Of a DNA stretch of 44,108 nt, positions 1 through 7,901 are shown one piece after another; position 1 is the stretch's first letter, and the number at the start of each line of letters is the position of its first letter. The notes under the pieces are model-generated. The model was not told the origin of the DNA. It did no database searches and worked only from the letters and a program-made list of their open reading frames with translations. Location: NCBI RefSeq assembly GCF_902706035.1, contig NZ_CACSJA010000042.1:1-44108 (forward strand), in the 5' to 3' direction. Position numbers and translations under genes: made by a program. Origin of the DNA: Pantoea sp. 18069. GTDB lineage: Bacteria; Pseudomonadota; Gammaproteobacteria; Burkholderiales; Burkholderiaceae_C.

Positions 1-100
1 ATTTACGCTCCACGCTTCCTCCCCACGTTCGGTCGCCCTCACGCAGTTGCGCTTCACTTTGCTCACTGTGACCAGCTCGCAGCGGGACTTGCACCCGCAG

Positions 101-147
101 GTGTGCGCCCATGCTGGGCACACATGCAAAAAGGGCCACCAGGGCCC
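101..147 (-). terminator. Hairpins and rho-independent terminator downstream of the siderophore-binding protein gene
   Basis: Read on the minus strand, GGGCC-CTGGT-GGCCC is followed directly by TTTTT (about 128-147), a compact intrinsic terminator. A second hairpin follows (about 101-125, GTGTGCGCCCA/TGGGCACAC). Both lie 3' of the minus-strand gene ending at 222, so they should end its transcript. Between 148 and 221 there is a GC-rich tandem duplication (GCGCGGCGGCGCCC twice, about 191-220). I see no gene in 1-221. Confidence 0.6.
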
Positions 148-221
148 CGGACCACGCCGCGAAAAAGGAGCCCGGCACGGTAGCGCCCAGCGCGGCGGCG
201 CCCGGCGCGGCGGCGCCCCGT

Positions 222-1169
222 TTAACCGCGGGCAAAGGCATCCGAGAGCTGCTGGATGTTGGTTTTCAAGGCGCCGGGACCAGCGTTGGACAACAGATAC
301 CAGGTCGAAGCGTTGAGGTAGACGACCTGCTTGTTGCGCCAGGCCTTGGTCGCCTGCACGAGCTTGTTGTCGAGCAGCTTGTGCGCGGCATCGCCTTCGC
401 GGCCGATCGCGGCATCGCGGTCGAGCACGAACAACCATTCGGGATTGGCCTTGAGCAGGTATTCGAAGGACACGGCCTGGCCATGCTTGGAGACGTCGAT
501 CTTCTGCGGCAGCGCCGGCATGCCGAACACGGTGTAGAGCATGTCGAAGCGCGAGCCAGGACCGTAGACACTGAGCTTGCCGCCGCTGGTCATCAGGAAC
601 AGGCCCGGGCCCTGCCGGGCGGCCTTGGTGCGCAGCGCGGCAACCGCCTTGTCGACGGACTGGATCTCGGCTTCGCCTTTTTCGGCCAGGCCGTACACCG
701 CCGCGATCGCGCGGATGTTGCGGTACACCTCTTCGAGCTGCCTCTGGTTGTCCAGCGTCACGTCGAGCACCGGCGCGAACTTCCTGAGCGCATCGAGCTT
801 GGGCAGGGAGCGGTTGCCGGCAATGATCAGATCGGGCTTGAGCGCCTTGATCTTTTCATAGTCGGGCTCGAACAGGCTGCCGATGTGCGGGTACCTGGCG
901 CTGTCGGAATAGGCTTCGAGCAGCGGCGGCAGCTTCTGGTTGGGAATGCCTTGCACATTGCCGCCCAGGGCCTGGATGATGTCCAGCGCCGACAGGTCGA
1001 GCACCAGCACGGTCCGGGGTTTGAAAGGCAGGCGCACTTCGCCCGAGCCATCCTTGACGGTGACCGTCTGCGCGGCCCAGCCCGTGGCCGCGCCACCGGC
1101 CATGCTCAACACCACACCCCATTGCCCCAGGCGGCCCATCGCCTCGCGGCGCGTCACGGAAAACGTCAT
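222..1169 (-). CDS. Siderophore ABC transporter substrate-binding protein (FatB/CeuE-like)
   Basis: Predicted periplasmic binding protein that captures a ferric siderophore or heme-type iron complex for an inner-membrane ABC importer. The 315-residue product starts with a signal peptide (about residues 1-32). It carries a twin arginine (TRREAMGRL) before the hydrophobic stretch, so Tat export is possible, and cleavage probably falls after GWA. The mature part begins with the TVTVKDGSGEVRLP strand typical of FecB/FatB proteins. It continues with a helical-backbone binding fold (LVLDLSALDIIQALGG; GSLFEPDYEKIKALKPDLII). No permease or ATPase gene adjoins it: a terminator lies downstream and a divergent permease of another family upstream. 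It therefore works with transport subunits encoded elsewhere. A Fur-box-like site at 1511-1529 suggests iron control. The exact ligand cannot be read from the sequence. Confidence 0.85.
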   Translation of the reverse strand: MTFSVTRREAMGRLGQWGVVLSMAGGAATGWAAQTVTVKDGSGEVRLPFKPRTVLVLDLSALDIIQALGGNVQGIPNQKLPPLLEAYSDSARYPHIGSLFEPDYEKIKALKPDLIIAGNRSLPKLDALRKFAPVLDVTLDNQRQLEEVYRNIRAIAAVYGLAEKGEAEIQSVDKAVAALRTKAARQGPGLFLMTSGGKLSVYGPGSRFDMLYTVFGMPALPQKIDVSKHGQAVSFEYLLKANPEWLFVLDRDAAIGREGDAAHKLLDNKLVQATKAWRNKQVVYLNASTWYLLSNAGPGALKTNIQQLSDAFARG

Positions 1170-1197
1170 ATCCCCTATCCTTCCTCACAATGCCGGC

Positions 1198-1457
1198 GAA
1201 AAAAAGCCCCCACGCTTGCCTCACTGCGTGTGGCTGCGCTGCCCCCCGAGGGGGCACTTTTGTCTTGGGGCGGCCCGGCGACAAAAAAAAGCCCCCACGC
1301 TTGCCTCACTGCGTGTGGCTGCCTGGGGGGCAAAGCCCCCCATCGTTTTTGTCTTGGGGCGGCCCGGCGACAAAAAAAGCCCCCACGCTTGCCTCACTGC
1401 GTGTGGCTGCGCTGCCCTCCGAGAGGGCGTTTTTTTGTCTTGGGGCGGCCCGGCGAC
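1198..1457. repeat. Three tandem copies of dispersed repeat family A
   Basis: Three head-to-tail units (about 1198-1281, 1282-1371, 1372-1457) share the block A-tract, GCCCCCACGCTTGCCTCACT, GCGTGTGGCTGC, then a variable C/G-rich inverted repeat, then TTGTCTTGGGGCGGCCCGGC. The middle unit differs in the hairpin part (GGGGGGCAAAGCCCCCC). A related diverged pair lies at 40051-40195. The units occupy the leader between the Fur-box-like site and the binding-protein gene. Short frames read through them are translations of the repeat, not genes. Confidence 0.85.
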
Positions 1458-1510
1458 AAAAAACATCCGCTGCAGACGCGTTCGACCGGCTGGCCGTCAG
1501 CCTCCAATTT

Positions 1511-1529
1511 GCGAACAATTATCATTTCC
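1511..1529. promoter_or_regulatory. Fur-box-like operator
   Basis: GCGAACAATTATCATTTCC matches 12 of 19 positions of the classical Fur consensus, including the central ATCATT core. It lies between the divergent permease gene (starts 1747) and the iron-binding protein gene (starts 1169) and fits iron regulation of the latter. The ~340 bp from box to start codon is unusually long and is filled by the family A repeats. Confidence 0.5.
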
Positions 1530-1746
1530 AATCCTACCAGAACCCCAGGGTTAATCCGTATACGCATGGTTTTTCCACGGTTGCCGGCATGGCTGCTGCG
1601 CCATGAGCGACACGCCACGGGTGCGCTGGGGTAAACGCGCCTGTGACAGGGCCTAGAATGATTTGCTTGCGGCGCGCATCCGGCCTCGCAGCCAATTCCA
1701 GGCCGCGATCGCGGCAGATTCATTCAAAAAAGAGAGGGTGGGCGCG

Positions 1747-2646
1747 ATGTCCTCCTGGTTTGCGGGACTGTCCCTGCCCGTGCGCTCGGCGCTGACCGGC
1801 ATAGCCCTCACGGTATGCGCCTGCGCGCTGTTCGCGCTGCTCGACAGCGCGACCAAGTTCAGCGGCCAGGCCCTGCCCATGCTGCTCGTGGTCTGGCTGC
1901 GTTATCTGGCCCAGGCGCTGGTGACCACGGCGCTGGTGCTGCCGCGTTACGGCTGGTCGATATTGCGCACCCAGCACCCGCGCTTTCAGCTCAGCCGCTC
2001 GGCCTTCGGCCTGCTGACCACCTGCGTGGCGTTCTTCTGCATCCAGAGCATGCCGCTGGGCAACTTCACCGCGATCTGGGCCGCGAGCCCGCTGCTGATC
2101 GTCGTCGCCTCGGCCTGGCTGTTCAAGGAGCGCATCAGCGCCGCACGCCTGGTGCTGCTGCTGATCGGCCTGGCCTGCGTGATCCTGATCGTGCGCCCCG
2201 AAAGCACCGACCAGCCGCTGGGCTGGCGCAGCCTGCTGCCGATGGCGCTGCTGCTGTGCGGCACGGGCTACCAGTTGCTGGGCAGCCGCCTCGCGCGCCT
2301 CGATGAACCCGCGACCACCCAGCTCTACACCACCTGGCTGCCGCTGCTGCTCACGGCTCCGCTGCTGCCCTGGTTCTGGCAAAGCGTGGACCGCTGGCAG
2401 CTCTGGGCTGCGGTGCTGGTCATGGGCGCGTGCAGCGGCATCGGCCATCTGCTGCTTCTGCAGGCCTACCGCGTCGCGACCCCGGCGACGATCTCGCCGT
2501 TTCTCTACAGCCAGATCGGTTTCGCCATGGCCATGGGCTGGCTGTTCTTTGGCCAGGTGCCGGATCAGTTGTCGCTGCTGGGCATGGCCGGTGTCGTTTT
2601 GTGCGGCATGACCAGCATCTGGCTCAGCCTGAGAGAGTCACGCTGA
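1747..2646 (+). CDS. DMT-superfamily (EamA) permease
   Basis: Inner-membrane permease of the drug/metabolite transporter superfamily, 299 residues with about ten hydrophobic segments arranged as two EamA repeats. The first repeat covers roughly residues 15-145; the second starts near LGWRSLLPMALLL. Family members export amino acids or other small metabolites; the substrate here is unknown. I chose the ATG at 1747 because a purine-rich stretch (GAGAGGG) precedes it and the membrane part starts soon after. An in-frame GTG three codons earlier is possible. The gene converges on ung and the two coding regions overlap by 9 bp (2638-2646). Confidence 0.85.
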   Translation: MSSWFAGLSLPVRSALTGIALTVCACALFALLDSATKFSGQALPMLLVVWLRYLAQALVTTALVLPRYGWSILRTQHPRFQLSRSAFGLLTTCVAFFCIQSMPLGNFTAIWAASPLLIVVASAWLFKERISAARLVLLLIGLACVILIVRPESTDQPLGWRSLLPMALLLCGTGYQLLGSRLARLDEPATTQLYTTWLPLLLTAPLLPWFWQSVDRWQLWAAVLVMGACSGIGHLLLLQAYRVATPATISPFLYSQIGFAMAMGWLFFGQVPDQLSLLGMAGVVLCGMTSIWLSLRESR

Positions 2647-3375
2647 CTGGCTGCGCGCCTCGCGAAACGCGCGCGCCCGGCCGAAGTGGCCGTTGCCGAT
2701 GAAGGGCACGGGCGGACGCAGCGCCGACAGCGGCGAAGGGTGGTTGCTGGTCAGCACCAGGTGACCGCGGTCCGCGGGAATCCAGGCCTGCTTGGACTGC
2801 GCGTGGCTGCCCCAGAGCATGAACACCACGGGATGCGGGCCTTCGGCCACATGGCGGATGACGGCATCGGTCAGGGCTTCCCAGCCGCGCCTGCTGTGGC
2901 TCGCGGCCTGGCCCTCTTCGACCGTGAGGCAGGTGTTGAGCAGCAGCACGCCATGCGTCGCCCATTTGACGAGGCTGCCACCGGGCGCGGGAAAGGCCGG
3001 CATGGGCGTGCCCAGGTCGCGCTGCATTTCCTTGAAGATATTGCGCAGCGACGGCGGCAGCCGCACGCCGGGCGCGACCGAGAACGCCAGGCCTTCTGCC
3101 TGGCCGCGGCCGTGGTACGGGTCCTGGCCCAGAATGACCACGCGCACCGCTTCGGGCGGCGTGAGTTCGAGCGCGCGCAGCGGCTGGGGCGGGAAGATCA
3201 CCGCGCCCGCAGCTAGCCGCGCCTGCAGGAACGCCAGCAGCTGCTGGCCGCCTGGACTCGCGAAAAAATCATCGACCAGCGGCTGCCAGCCCGGCGCCAC
3301 GGGCCAGTCGGCAGGGTTGGCGCTTTGCAACTGGGTCGCGGCGTCGGGGGCAAGAGTGTCGATAGCGTGCTGCAT
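2638..3375 (-). CDS. ung: Uracil-DNA glycosylase (family 1)
   Basis: Cytoplasmic base-excision repair enzyme that removes uracil from DNA. The 245-residue product shows the family 1 signatures in order: the water-activating loop GQDPYHGRGQ with catalytic Asp, LPPSLRNIF, the VLLLNTCLTVEEG strand, MLWGSHAQSK, and the DNA-binding HPSPLS loop with catalytic His. Length is slightly above the usual ~225-230 owing to an N-terminal extension. It starts 14 bp after trpC and is probably the last gene of the trp transcript. Its stop overlaps the convergent permease gene. Confidence 0.96.
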   Translation of the reverse strand: MQHAIDTLAPDAATQLQSANPADWPVAPGWQPLVDDFFASPGGQQLLAFLQARLAAGAVIFPPQPLRALELTPPEAVRVVILGQDPYHGRGQAEGLAFSVAPGVRLPPSLRNIFKEMQRDLGTPMPAFPAPGGSLVKWATHGVLLLNTCLTVEEGQAASHSRRGWEALTDAVIRHVAEGPHPVVFMLWGSHAQSKQAWIPADRGHLVLTSNHPSPLSALRPPVPFIGNGHFGRARAFREARSQSA

Positions 3376-3389
3376 GTCGCCCCGCGATT

Positions 3390-4190
3390 TCAGGAGAAGA
3401 GCTTGGCCAGCGCCAGGCCCGGATCATCGGCGCGCATGAACGCCTCGCCGACCAGGAAGGCGTTGACGCCCGCGTCGCGCAGCGTCTTCACGTCGGCGGG
3501 CGTCAGAATGCCCGATTCGGTGACCAGCAGCTTGTCGGCCGGCACCTGCTTTTGCAGCTCCAGCGTGGTCTGCAGGCTCACTTCGAAGGTGCGCAGGTTG
3601 CGGTTGTTGATGCCCAGCAGCGCGGTCTTGAGGCGCAGCGCGCGCTCGAGTTCGGCCGCGTCGTGCACCTCGACCAGCACGGCCATGTCGAGGCTGCGCG
3701 CCACGGCTTCCATTTCGGCCATCATGCCGTCTTCAAGGCAGGCGGCGATCAGCAGCACGCAGTCGGCGCCCATCGCGCGCGATTCGTAGACCTGGTAGGG
3801 ATCGATCAGGAAATCCTTGCGCAGCACCGGCAGCAGGCAGCTCGCACGCGCCTGCTTGAGGTAGTCGACGCTGCCCTGGAAAAACTGCTTGTCGGTCAGA
3901 ACCGACAGGCAGGCCGCGCTCACCTTGCCATCGCCGTCGGCATAGCTCTGGGCGATGTCGGCGGGAATGAAGTCGGCACGGATCACGCCCTTGGACGGGC
4001 TGGCCTTCTTGACTTCGGCGATCACCGCCGCCTGGCCCTTGGCGATCTTCGCGCGCAGCGCGCCTTCGAAGTCACGCGTGAGCACGCGGCTTTCGGCATC
4101 GCGGCGCATTTCGGCCAGCGGCATTCTTTTCTGGGCAGCGGCGAGTTCTTCGCGCTTGACCGCCACGATCTTGTTGAGGATGTCGGACAT
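3390..4190 (-). CDS. trpC: Indole-3-glycerol phosphate synthase
   Basis: Converts carboxyphenylamino-deoxyribulose phosphate to indole-3-glycerol phosphate, the fourth step of the tryptophan branch. The product has 266 residues from the ATG at 4190, giving the typical N-terminus MSDILNKIVAVKREELAAA. A (beta/alpha)8 barrel is visible through AVIAEVKKASPSKG (substrate-binding Lys), LPVLRKDFLIDPYQVYES, GINNRNLRTFEV and VTESGILTPADV, all hallmarks of TrpC. It is monofunctional (no fused TrpF). It lies 28 bp after trpD and 14 bp before ung, so it is within the trp operon. Confidence 0.97.
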   Translation of the reverse strand: MSDILNKIVAVKREELAAAQKRMPLAEMRRDAESRVLTRDFEGALRAKIAKGQAAVIAEVKKASPSKGVIRADFIPADIAQSYADGDGKVSAACLSVLTDKQFFQGSVDYLKQARASCLLPVLRKDFLIDPYQVYESRAMGADCVLLIAACLEDGMMAEMEAVARSLDMAVLVEVHDAAELERALRLKTALLGINNRNLRTFEVSLQTTLELQKQVPADKLLVTESGILTPADVKTLRDAGVNAFLVGEAFMRADDPGLALAKLFS

Positions 4191-4218
4191 GGGAAGCTTT
4201 CGGTAATCGGGGAAGAAT

Positions 4219-5265
4219 TCAAACGGCGCGCGGGCGCGACAGCGCCTGCGATTTGGCAACCAGTTGCTGCAGCTTGGCGAGCGCCGCGCCGCTGTCGATC
4301 ACCTGCCGGGCGCGCAGCAGCCCGTCGGCGATGCTGGGCGCTACATTCGCCGCGTACAGCGCCGCGCCCGCATTGAGGCACACGATGTCGCGCGCCGGGC
4401 CTTTCGCGCCCTTGAGCACGTCGCGCAGCATGGCCATGGACTCTTCGGGGTTCTCCACGCGCAGCGCGCGCGTGCTGGCCATCTGCAGGCCGAAGTCTTC
4501 GGGATGGATCTCGTACTCGTGCACCGCGCCGTCCTTGAGCTCGCCCACCAGCGTGCTCGCGCCCAGGCTGATTTCATCGAGCCCGTCACGGCCATAGACC
4601 ACCAGCGCGTGCTCGGCGCCCAGGCGCTGCAGCGCGCGCACCTGGATGCCCACCAGGTCTTCATGGAACACGCCCATGAGGATGTTGGGCGCGCTGGCCG
4701 GGTTGGTCAGCGGCCCCAGGATGTTGAACAGCGTGCGCACGCCCAGCTCCTTGCGCACCGCGGCCACGTTCTTCATTGCCGGGTGGTGGTTGGGCGCGAA
4801 CATGAAGCCTATGCCGACCTCGGCGATGCACTCGGCGATGGCCTCGGACGACAGGTTCAGGTTCACGCCCAGCGCTTCCATCGCATCGGCGCTGCCGCTC
4901 TTGCTCGAGACGCTGCGCCCGCCATGCTTGCTCACCTTGCCGCCGGCCGCGGCGATCACGAACATAGAGCAGGTCGAGATGTTGAAGGTATTGGCGCCGT
5001 CGCCGCCGGTGCCGACGATGTCGACCAGATGGGTGGTGTCGGCAACCGGCACGCGCAGCGAGAATTCGCGCATCACCTGCGCGGCGGCCGTGATTTCGCC
5101 AATGGTTTCCTTCTTCACGCGCAGGCCGGTGAGGATGGCGGCGGTCATCACCGGCGACATTTCGCCGCCCATGATCATGCGCATCAGGTGCAGCATTTCG
5201 TCATGGAAGATTTCGCGGTGTTCGATGGTGCGCTGCAGCGCAGCCTGGGGAGTGATCTGTTGCAT
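4219..5265 (-). CDS. trpD: Anthranilate phosphoribosyltransferase
   Basis: Transfers phosphoribose from PRPP to anthranilate, the second step of tryptophan synthesis. The product has 348 residues from the ATG at 5265 (MQQITPQAALQRTIEHREI). The PRPP-binding loop VDIVGTGGDGANTFNIST, the KHGGRSVSSKSGSADAMEAL segment and FMFAPNHHPAMKNVA are diagnostic. It is a stand-alone TrpD, not fused to TrpG. The gene begins 8 bp after trpG ends, consistent with co-transcription and possibly coupled translation. Confidence 0.97.
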   Translation of the reverse strand: MQQITPQAALQRTIEHREIFHDEMLHLMRMIMGGEMSPVMTAAILTGLRVKKETIGEITAAAQVMREFSLRVPVADTTHLVDIVGTGGDGANTFNISTCSMFVIAAAGGKVSKHGGRSVSSKSGSADAMEALGVNLNLSSEAIAECIAEVGIGFMFAPNHHPAMKNVAAVRKELGVRTLFNILGPLTNPASAPNILMGVFHEDLVGIQVRALQRLGAEHALVVYGRDGLDEISLGASTLVGELKDGAVHEYEIHPEDFGLQMASTRALRVENPEESMAMLRDVLKGAKGPARDIVCLNAGAALYAANVAPSIADGLLRARQVIDSGAALAKLQQLVAKSQALSRPRAV

Positions 5266-5273
5266 GCCGGGTC

Positions 5274-5858
5274 TCAGGCCTTTTGTTCCAGGAAGTTGCG
5301 CAGCATGGCGTGGCCATGCTCGGTCAGTATGCTTTCGGGGTGGAATTGCACGCCCTGGATGGCGAGCGCGCGGTGGCGCACGCCCTGGATCTCGCCGTCT
5401 TCGCTGGTCGCGGTGATTTCCAGCACCTCGGGCAGGCTCACGCGCTCGATGACCAGCGAGTGGTAGCGGTTGACGGTGAACTGCCGGGGCAGGTCGGCGA
5501 ACACGCCCGACTGCGTGGTGGTGATCACGCTGGTCTTGCCATGCATCTGCTGCTGGGCGCGGATGATGCGCCCGCCGAACGCCGCGCCAATGCTCTGGTG
5601 GCCCAGGCACACGCCCAGGATCGGCAGTTGGCCGGCGAAGTGCTGGATGGCCGCGACCGAAATGCCGGCTTCTGCCGGCGAGCACGGGCCGGGCGAGACC
5701 ACGAGCCGCTCGGTGCCTTCGGCCTGCATGCGCGCGGCCAGTTCCTCGAGCGTGATCTCGTCGTTGCGCACCACGCTGACTTCGGCGCCGAGTTCGCCGA
5801 AATACTGGACGATGTTGTAGGTGAAGCTGTCGTAGTTGTCGATCATCAGGAGTTTCAT
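5274..5858 (-). CDS. trpG: Anthranilate synthase glutamine amidotransferase subunit (TrpG/PabA type)
   Basis: Class I glutamine amidotransferase of 194 residues that supplies ammonia to TrpE; such subunits often also serve 4-amino-4-deoxychorismate synthase. Visible are the N-terminal MLLMIDNYDSFTYN-type motif, the oxyanion segment VVSPGPCSPAEAG, the catalytic Cys in LGVCLGHQSIG and the His/Glu pair in GVQFHPESILTEHG. The ATG at 5858 is preceded by AAGGAGTG, which overlaps the end of the chorismate mutase gene; the stop and start are 4 bp apart. Whether it is shared with folate synthesis cannot be told from this window. Confidence 0.95.
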   Translation of the reverse strand: MKLLMIDNYDSFTYNIVQYFGELGAEVSVVRNDEITLEELAARMQAEGTERLVVSPGPCSPAEAGISVAAIQHFAGQLPILGVCLGHQSIGAAFGGRIIRAQQQMHGKTSVITTTQSGVFADLPRQFTVNRYHSLVIERVSLPEVLEITATSEDGEIQGVRHRALAIQGVQFHPESILTEHGHAMLRNFLEQKA

Positions 5859-5862
5859 CGCG

Positions 5863-6204
5863 TCACTCCTTGTCGGCATTCGGGGCCAGGCCCTGGTCGC
5901 GCAGGCGCGCCAGTTCCTGGTGTTCGTAGGCGATGAACAGCTCCATCATCGCGCGGTAGAGCTGCTCGAACAGCTCGGGGCTGCCGCCTTCCAGCGCGGC
6001 CTGGGCGCGCACGCGCTCGACGATGGCCTCGATGCGCGCTTCATCGCGCACCAGTTGCGGGTCGTTCTTCACGCGCGCCGCCTGGGTCATGAAGCCGCTG
6101 CGCTGCACCAGCAACGGCACGAGGATGTCATCGAGGGCGTTCACGCCTGCGCGCACCTCGTTCATGGTCGTGCAGTGGGGCACTTTGTCGATTGCGCGGC
6201 TCAT
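5863..6204 (-). CDS. AroQ-class chorismate mutase within the trp operon
   Basis: Small all-helical chorismate mutase of 113 residues, predicted to convert chorismate to prephenate. After a short lead, NEVRAGVNALDDILVPLLVQ, RSGFMTQAARVK and VRDEARIEAIVERVR match the AroQ fold, with the Arg and Lys residues expected to contact chorismate. The ATG at 6204 overlaps the trpE stop (ATGA), so translation is probably coupled to trpE. Its presence is odd in function: it pulls chorismate toward Phe/Tyr while its operon partner TrpE pulls it toward Trp. It could balance the branch point or form a complex with TrpE; that is inference. A periplasmic variant is unlikely because no signal peptide is seen. 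Confidence 0.88.
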   Translation of the reverse strand: MSRAIDKVPHCTTMNEVRAGVNALDDILVPLLVQRSGFMTQAARVKNDPQLVRDEARIEAIVERVRAQAALEGGSPELFEQLYRAMMELFIAYEHQELARLRDQGLAPNADKE

Positions 6205-7700
6205 TCCAGTCCTTCCTCTACCAGTTCCGCGGCGCGCAGCAGCGCCCGCGCCTTGTGTTCCGTTTCGCGCCATTCCATCTCGGGCACCGAGTCGGCAACG
6301 ACGCCGGCCGCGGCCTGCACATAGAGCACGCCGTCCTTGATCACGCCGGTGCGAATCGCGATCGCCACGTCCATGTCGCCCGCGAAGCTCAGATAGCCGC
6401 AGGCGCCGCCGTAGATGCCGCGCTTGACGGGCTCGAGCTGGTCGATGATTTCCATCGCATGCACCTTGGGCGCGCCCGTCAGCGTGCCCGCGGGGAAGGT
6501 CGCCTTGAGCACGTCCATGCTGGTCATGCCGTCATTGAGCAGGCCTTCGACGTTGCTGACGATGTGCATCACATGGCTGTAGCGCTCGACAGCGAAGGCT
6601 TCGGTGACTTTCACGCTGCCGGTGCGCGCGATGCGGCCGATGTCGTTGCGCGCCAGGTCGATCAGCATCACGTGCTCGGCGCGTTCCTTGGGGTCGTTGA
6701 TCAGATCGATCTCGGTGGCCTTGTCGGCCTCGGGCGTGGCGCCGCGCGGGCGCGTGCCGGCCAGCGGGCGGATGGTGACCTTCTGGCCCTCGGGCGTCTT
6801 TTCCTGGCGCACCAGGATTTCCGGGCTGGCCCCGACCACATGGAAGTCACCGAAGTGGTAGTAGTACATGTAGGGGCTGGGGTTGAGCGAGCGCAGCGCG
6901 CGGTACAGGCTCAGCGGGCTTTGCGTGTAGCGCTTGTGGATGCGCTGGCCGACCTGGACCTGCATGAAGTCGCCCGCGGCGATCATTTCCTTGGCCTGCT
7001 CGACGGCGGCGATGTAGTCGGCCTTGGCAAAGCTGCGCTGCGCCGGGTGGCTCTCGCTGGCCTTGAGCTGGGGCGCGCTGACCGAATAGCGCAGCTGCTC
7101 CTTGAGCGCGCGCAGGCGTTTCTTGCCGCGCGAATAGGCTTCGGGCTGGGACGGATCGGCGTAGACGATCAGGTACAGCTTGCCCGAGAGGTTGTCGATG
7201 ACTGCGACTTCCTCGCATTGCAGCAGCAGGATGTCGGGGCAGCCCAGGTCGTCGGGCGGGCACGACTTCTCGAGCTTCTTCTCGACGTAGCGCACCGCGT
7301 CATAGCCGAAATAGCCGGCCAGGCCGCCGCAAAAGCGCGGCATGCCCGGCGTCAGCGCGACCTTGAAGCGCTGCTGGTAGGCGGCGATGAAGTCCAGCGG
7401 ATTGCCCAGGTGGGTTTCGACCACCTGGCCGTCGGTCACGACTTCGGTGCAGGCATCGGCGCCGAAGCCGCTGGCGCGCAGCAGGCTGCGCGCGGGCAGG
7501 CCTATGAAGCTGTAGCGGCCGAAACGCTCGCCGCCGACGACGGATTCCAGCAGAAAGCTGTACTTGCCATCGCCCTGGGCATGGGCCAGCTTGAGGTACA
7601 GCGACAGCGGGGTTTCGAGGTCGGCAAAGGCCTCGACCATCAGGGGAATGCGGTTGAAGCCTTGCGCGGACAGGCTTTTGAATTCGAGTTCTGTGATCAC
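6201..7700 (-). CDS. trpE: Anthranilate synthase component I
   Basis: Catalytic subunit converting chorismate and ammonia to anthranilate, 499 residues. The N-terminal part has the LLES motif (YSFLLESVVGGERFGRYSF) that in the family forms the tryptophan feedback site. The C-terminal chorismate-binding domain shows RPLAGTRPRGATPEAD, LIDLARNDIGRIARTGSV, GTLTGAPKVHAMEIID and RTGVIKDG. The start is a GTG at 7700, preceded by GGGAGC inside a small hairpin. It is the first structural gene after the trpL leader, and its end overlaps the chorismate mutase start. Expected control is attenuation plus feedback inhibition. Confidence 0.97.
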   Translation of the reverse strand: MITELEFKSLSAQGFNRIPLMVEAFADLETPLSLYLKLAHAQGDGKYSFLLESVVGGERFGRYSFIGLPARSLLRASGFGADACTEVVTDGQVVETHLGNPLDFIAAYQQRFKVALTPGMPRFCGGLAGYFGYDAVRYVEKKLEKSCPPDDLGCPDILLLQCEEVAVIDNLSGKLYLIVYADPSQPEAYSRGKKRLRALKEQLRYSVSAPQLKASESHPAQRSFAKADYIAAVEQAKEMIAAGDFMQVQVGQRIHKRYTQSPLSLYRALRSLNPSPYMYYYHFGDFHVVGASPEILVRQEKTPEGQKVTIRPLAGTRPRGATPEADKATEIDLINDPKERAEHVMLIDLARNDIGRIARTGSVKVTEAFAVERYSHVMHIVSNVEGLLNDGMTSMDVLKATFPAGTLTGAPKVHAMEIIDQLEPVKRGIYGGACGYLSFAGDMDVAIAIRTGVIKDGVLYVQAAAGVVADSVPEMEWRETEHKARALLRAAELVEEGLE

Positions 7701-7702
7701 AG

Positions 7703-7719
7703 AAAAGAGCTCCCAGCTC
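7703..7719 (-). promoter_or_regulatory. Hairpin with T-tract overlapping the trpE ribosome-binding site
   Basis: On the minus strand GAGCT-GGG-AGCTC is followed by TTTTCT, and the trpE GTG begins 2 bases later. The only plausible Shine-Dalgarno (GGGAGC) is in the loop and 3' arm. The element could act as a weak intrinsic terminator of the attenuator or hide the ribosome-binding site. The 5-bp stem is short for a terminator, so the mechanism is uncertain. Confidence 0.45.
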
Positions 7720-7783
7720 AGGGCGGCAGGCGGTTTCTACGCGTGCCGCAGTTCAATCTAACGGCCCGTCTAGGGCCACGGGT

Positions 7784-7808
7784 GCACGCTGGGACGTGCC
7801 CCAGGTGC
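7784..7808 (-). promoter_or_regulatory. Stem-loop in the trp leader just after the leader peptide
   Basis: Immediately after the trpL stop, the minus strand contains GCAC-CTGGG-gcacgt-CCCAG-c-GTGC, a 9-bp stem with one bulge. Further potential stems follow (GGCCC/GGGCC near 7760-7775; GCGGCA/TGCCGC near 7721-7747). The arrangement of several alternative stems between a Trp-coding leader ORF and trpE fits an attenuator, though I could not fold it computationally. Confidence 0.5.
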
Positions 7809-7810
7809 CA

Positions 7811-7894
7811 TCAGGCGTTCAAGTGCGTAGGCTTGCGCCAGGGCCAGGCTCCCCGGTCTTTGAGACCTGCAATGGACGTGCGGTGAATGAACAT
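7811..7894 (-). CDS. trpL: trp operon leader peptide with Trp-Pro-Trp
   Basis: A 27-residue ORF, MFIHRTSIAGLKDRGAWPWR followed by KPTHLNA, lies between gph and trpE on the operon strand. It contains two Trp codons separated by one Pro codon (TGG CCC TGG), which is highly suggestive of a tryptophan attenuation peptide. An extended -10 element (TGCTACACT) ends 7 bases before its ATG, so the transcript should start at or next to the A of ATG, with no Shine-Dalgarno: a leaderless mRNA. Leaderless trpL is established in Sinorhizobium; finding the same plan in a betaproteobacterium is inferred here from sequence only. Confidence 0.75.
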   Translation of the reverse strand: MFIHRTSIAGLKDRGAWPWRKPTHLNA

Positions 7895-7901
7895 GGGCCA
7901 A

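Noticed and set aside
1198..1457. Tandem repeats as a CRISPR array
   Set aside because: Units are ~85 bp with internal hairpins and no unique spacers of constant length; they are dispersed genomic repeats. No cas genes are present.
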